64,000 bases of DNA from Paracoccaceae bacterium (GTDB lineage Bacteria; Pseudomonadota; Alphaproteobacteria; Rhodobacterales; Rhodobacteraceae): contig JAIXZW010000005.1 in NCBI GenBank assembly GCA_027489375.1, forward strand, positions 186,001-250,000, given 5' to 3'. Both the position numbers and the translations under genes were made by a program. Positions 62,208 through 64,000 of the stretch are shown piece by piece. The notes below the pieces were generated by a model. The model searched no databases. It was not told where the DNA came from and saw only the letters and a program-made list of their open reading frames with translations. Each line of letters opens with the position of its first letter. Within the stretch, counting starts at the first letter, position 1.

Positions 62208-62699
62208 TCACGCCCCCATGTAATCGCCCTTGCCCACATCGACCCCGTTGTGGCGCAGGATGTTATAGGCGGTGGCGATGTGGAAATAGAACTGCGGCAA
62301 CGAATACATGTTGAGGAAGGTCTCCCCGTCCATCACCATATCGTTGCCGCGGATCTTGATCGTGATCTTCCGCGTCTCGGCCCCCGCATAGCGATCCGCT
62401 CCGAATGACGCGATATACCCCCGCGCCGCCGCGATGCGGGCCTGCAATTCGGCAAAGCTCGTCTCGGTATCGGGAAAGCTCTTCGGCTCCTCCCCCGCCA
62501 ACCGCGCCGCCGCCCGCGCCGCGAAATCGCAGGACAGTTGCACCTGCTTCACAAAAGGAAACATGTCGGGGAACAGACGGAAGGTCAGCATCGCCTCGGG
62601 CTTGATCCCCTTCGCCTCGCAATGCGCCTCGGCCTTGGTCAGGATCTTCGACAAGGCGCCGAGGAAACGGTCATAGACGGCAATGGAACGGTGGTGCAT
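62208..62699 (-). CDS. DUF1993-family protein
   Basis: A 163-residue helical protein. It has the family-like opening HHRSIAVYDRFLGALSKIL, FRLFPDMFPFVKQVQ and the ending YFHIATAYNILRHNGV with a histidine that could bind metal, as in DinB-like folds. The start ATG at 62699 is chosen from conservation of the opening; the frame is open further upstream. It is divergent from the hemerythrin gene. Confidence 0.82.
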   Translation of the reverse strand: MHHRSIAVYDRFLGALSKILTKAEAHCEAKGIKPEAMLTFRLFPDMFPFVKQVQLSCDFAARAAARLAGEEPKSFPDTETSFAELQARIAAARGYIASFGADRYAGAETRKITIKIRGNDMVMDGETFLNMYSLPQFYFHIATAYNILRHNGVDVGKGDYMGA

Positions 62700-62798
62700 C
62701 GGGTAATCCCCCCTGAAAGTTTCGCCGCCACCGTCCTCCCCGCCCGTGGCGCTGTCAATGCCCGTTGCACGTGGGCTTGCCCAAGGCCACAGTGCGCC

Positions 62799-63344
62799 AT
62801 GACCCATGACCTCGCTGCCCGCACGGGCCTTCCGCCCGAACTCCTGACGCTCCTCGCCGACCTTCCCCGCGACGGCTGGGCGGAGCATCCCGCCTTTCAC
62901 GGCCTCACCTCCTTCTGGCTCGACCGGCACATGGCCTTCCGCCATCTGATGGACCGCATAATGCAAGAAACCGAAGGCCTCGCCGACGGCAAGACAGACC
63001 CCGCGACCTTCCCGCAACGCCTCGTCCCCCTCGGCCGCCGCCTCGTCGACGAGCTGATCGGCCACCACCAGATCGAGGATCACTCCTACTTCCCCGAACT
63101 CCTCGCGCTCGAACCCCGCCTGTCGCGCGGCTTCGACATCCTCGACGCCGACCACCACGCGCTCGACGCCCTGCTCGACGGCTTCGTGACGGGGGCCAAC
63201 ACCCTGCTGCAATCCGACAGCAAACAGGCCGATGCCGCCCGCTTCCACGCCACCCTCGCCCCCTTCACCGCGCAACTGAACCGGCACCTGACCGACGAGG
63301 AGGATCTGATCCTCCCCATCATCCTGAAACACCGCTTCGGCTGA
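62799..63344 (+). CDS. Hemerythrin HHE-domain protein
   Basis: A 181-residue four-helix protein with the likely diiron ligands HMAFRHLM, HHQIEDHSYFPELL (the H-x3-E pattern), DADHHALDALL and HLTDEEDLILP. Such proteins bind or sense oxygen, nitric oxide or iron. The ATG at 62799 is at the start of the conserved region. It is convergent with argF across a repeat. Confidence 0.83.
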   Translation: MTHDLAARTGLPPELLTLLADLPRDGWAEHPAFHGLTSFWLDRHMAFRHLMDRIMQETEGLADGKTDPATFPQRLVPLGRRLVDELIGHHQIEDHSYFPELLALEPRLSRGFDILDADHHALDALLDGFVTGANTLLQSDSKQADAARFHATLAPFTAQLNRHLTDEEDLILPIILKHRFG

Positions 63345-63352
63345 CCGCAGGG

Positions 63353-63517
63353 AAAAGGGGGCTTTGCGCCCCCTTCGCTGGCCGCATGCGGCCAGCACCC
63401 CCGCAGGATATTTGGGGCAAGAGGAAGATGCGGGCGCTTCCTCTTGCCTCAAATATCCTCGGGGGGATGAATTGGCCGGAACGGCCAAGAAGGGGGGCAG
63501 ACGGCCCCCCTTTTGCC
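63353..63517. repeat. Composite intergenic element, copy 11 (both arms)
   Basis: The left arm is CACCCCCGCAGGATATTTGG and the right arm is CTCAAATATCCTCGGGGGGA. Between them GGCAAGAGGAAG and CTTCCTCTTGCC form a perfect inverted repeat around ATGCGGGCG, so the arms pair as one long hairpin. The end hairpin is GGGGGGCAGACGGCCCCCC, 6 bases before the argF stop. Confidence 0.88.
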
Positions 63518-63522
63518 AAGGG

Positions 63523-64000
63523 TCAGACGCCCAGACACCAGCGCATCACCGCCTTTTGCGCGTGCAGGCGGTTCTCGGCCTCGTCGAAGATCACCGAATG
63601 CGGGCCATCCATCACCGCACTCGTCGCCTCGTCGTTGCGATGCGCGGGCAGGCAATGCATGAACAGGCTGTCGGGCTTGGCGCGCGACATGAGCTGTTCG
63701 TTCACCTGATAGGGCCGCAACTGGTTGTGCCGCCGCTCCTTGGCGCTTTCGGGGTCATGCATCGACACCCATGTATCCGTCACCACAAGATCCGCCCCCT
63801 CGACCGCGACGAAAGGATCACGGGCGATCGTGACTTTCGACCCCTTCTCGCGGGCGAATTGCACGAAGCGCTCTTCGGGGTCGAGCGTTTCCGGCCCCGT
63901 GAAGGTGAAGTCGAAGCCGAACTGCCCCGCCGCATGGAGGAAGCTGGCGCAGACGTTGTTGCCGTCACCGCACCAGACCACCTTTTTCCCAGCGATGGGG
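63523..64000 (-). CDS. argF: Ornithine carbamoyltransferase (5' part outside window)
   Basis: The C-terminal 158 or so residues of the enzyme that joins ornithine and carbamoyl phosphate to make citrulline. It has [14 protein letters not shown], the conserved [11 protein letters not shown] and the ornithine-loop motif [10 protein letters not shown]. The frame stays open to the right edge of the window ([11 protein letters not shown]), so the start lies beyond; it is not a short gene beginning at 63981. Confidence 0.96.
   Translation of the reverse strand, partial: PIAGKKVVWCGDGNNVCASFLHAAGQFGFDFTFTGPETLDPEERFVQFAREKGSKVTIARDPFVAVEGADLVVTDTWVSMHDPESAKERRHNQLRPYQVNEQLMSRAKPDSLFMHCLPAHRNDEATSAVMDGPHSVIFDEAENRLHAQKAVMRWCLGV

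Noticed and set aside
63523..63981. Short separate gene starting at 63981
   Set aside because: The frame is open to the window edge and the upstream residues match ornithine carbamoyltransferase, so it is the truncated end of argF.

Overview
The window is a GC-rich stretch of an alphaproteobacterial chromosome. It almost certainly comes from a phototrophic member of the Rhodobacteraceae (order Rhodobacterales). The left edge is the end of a photosynthesis gene cluster in the order usual for that group (lhaA-puhA-puhB-puhC-puhD-acsF-puhE-hemA-cycA). The urea transporter and urease operons, a smo/mtl-type polyol operon, the DUF1476 ATPase zeta-subunit gene and short GC-rich intergenic elements also fit. 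acsF, the oxygen-dependent cyclase, means bacteriochlorophyll can be made in air.

Layout. 1-7245 (+): photosynthesis genes, 5-aminolevulinate synthase and cytochrome c2. 7527-13627 (-): urea ABC transporter urtABCDE. 14153-15831 (+): two exported proteins of unknown role. 15853-21533 (-): urease operon ureDABCEFG, with a 52-residue histidine-rich membrane microprotein between ureA and ureB and one small gene on the opposite strand. 21946-23334 (-): an amidase. 23492-33335 (-): polyol catabolism, with an ABC transporter (smoEFGK type), three short-chain dehydrogenases (two clearly tandem duplicates), mannitol dehydrogenase, a SorC-type regulator and a HAD phosphatase.

33642-51886: an 18-kb carbohydrate catabolic island of seven transcription units on both strands. 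It holds a split ABC transporter, ribokinase, two FucU/RbsD mutarotases, a MAPEG protein, a creatininase-fold protein, an FGGY kinase, an M42 peptidase and a BtpA/SgcQ protein. It also holds an aldo/keto reductase, a COG3618-type lactonase, a TIM-barrel isomerase, a GntR regulator and a UxaA-family dehydratase. Four copies of one 16-base sequence, CATRCTARCATGTYAG, lie exactly in the four promoter regions that can serve all seven units. One lies against the GntR gene. This is the best candidate for an undescribed system here: one regulon for a sugar that cannot be named from sequence alone, with features of an L-fucose-like oxidative route plus an sgcQ/sgcX-like module. An AT-rich, broken gene (38158-39048) sits inside the island between transporter genes.

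52248-64000: housekeeping and envelope genes. These are Kdo transferase (waaA) with an antisense-overlapping acyltransferase, a GT4 glycosyltransferase followed by SIS and HAD proteins, tRNA-Thr(CGU), a zinc alcohol dehydrogenase, purS, purC, the ATP synthase zeta inhibitor, an MFS transporter, a DUF1993 protein, a hemerythrin-domain protein and the 3' part of argF.

A recurring intergenic element (at least 11 copies) flanks gene ends through the whole window. Its arms contain GAGGATATTT or AAATATCCTC/AAATACTC next to runs of G or C. It is probably a family of bidirectional terminator hairpins.
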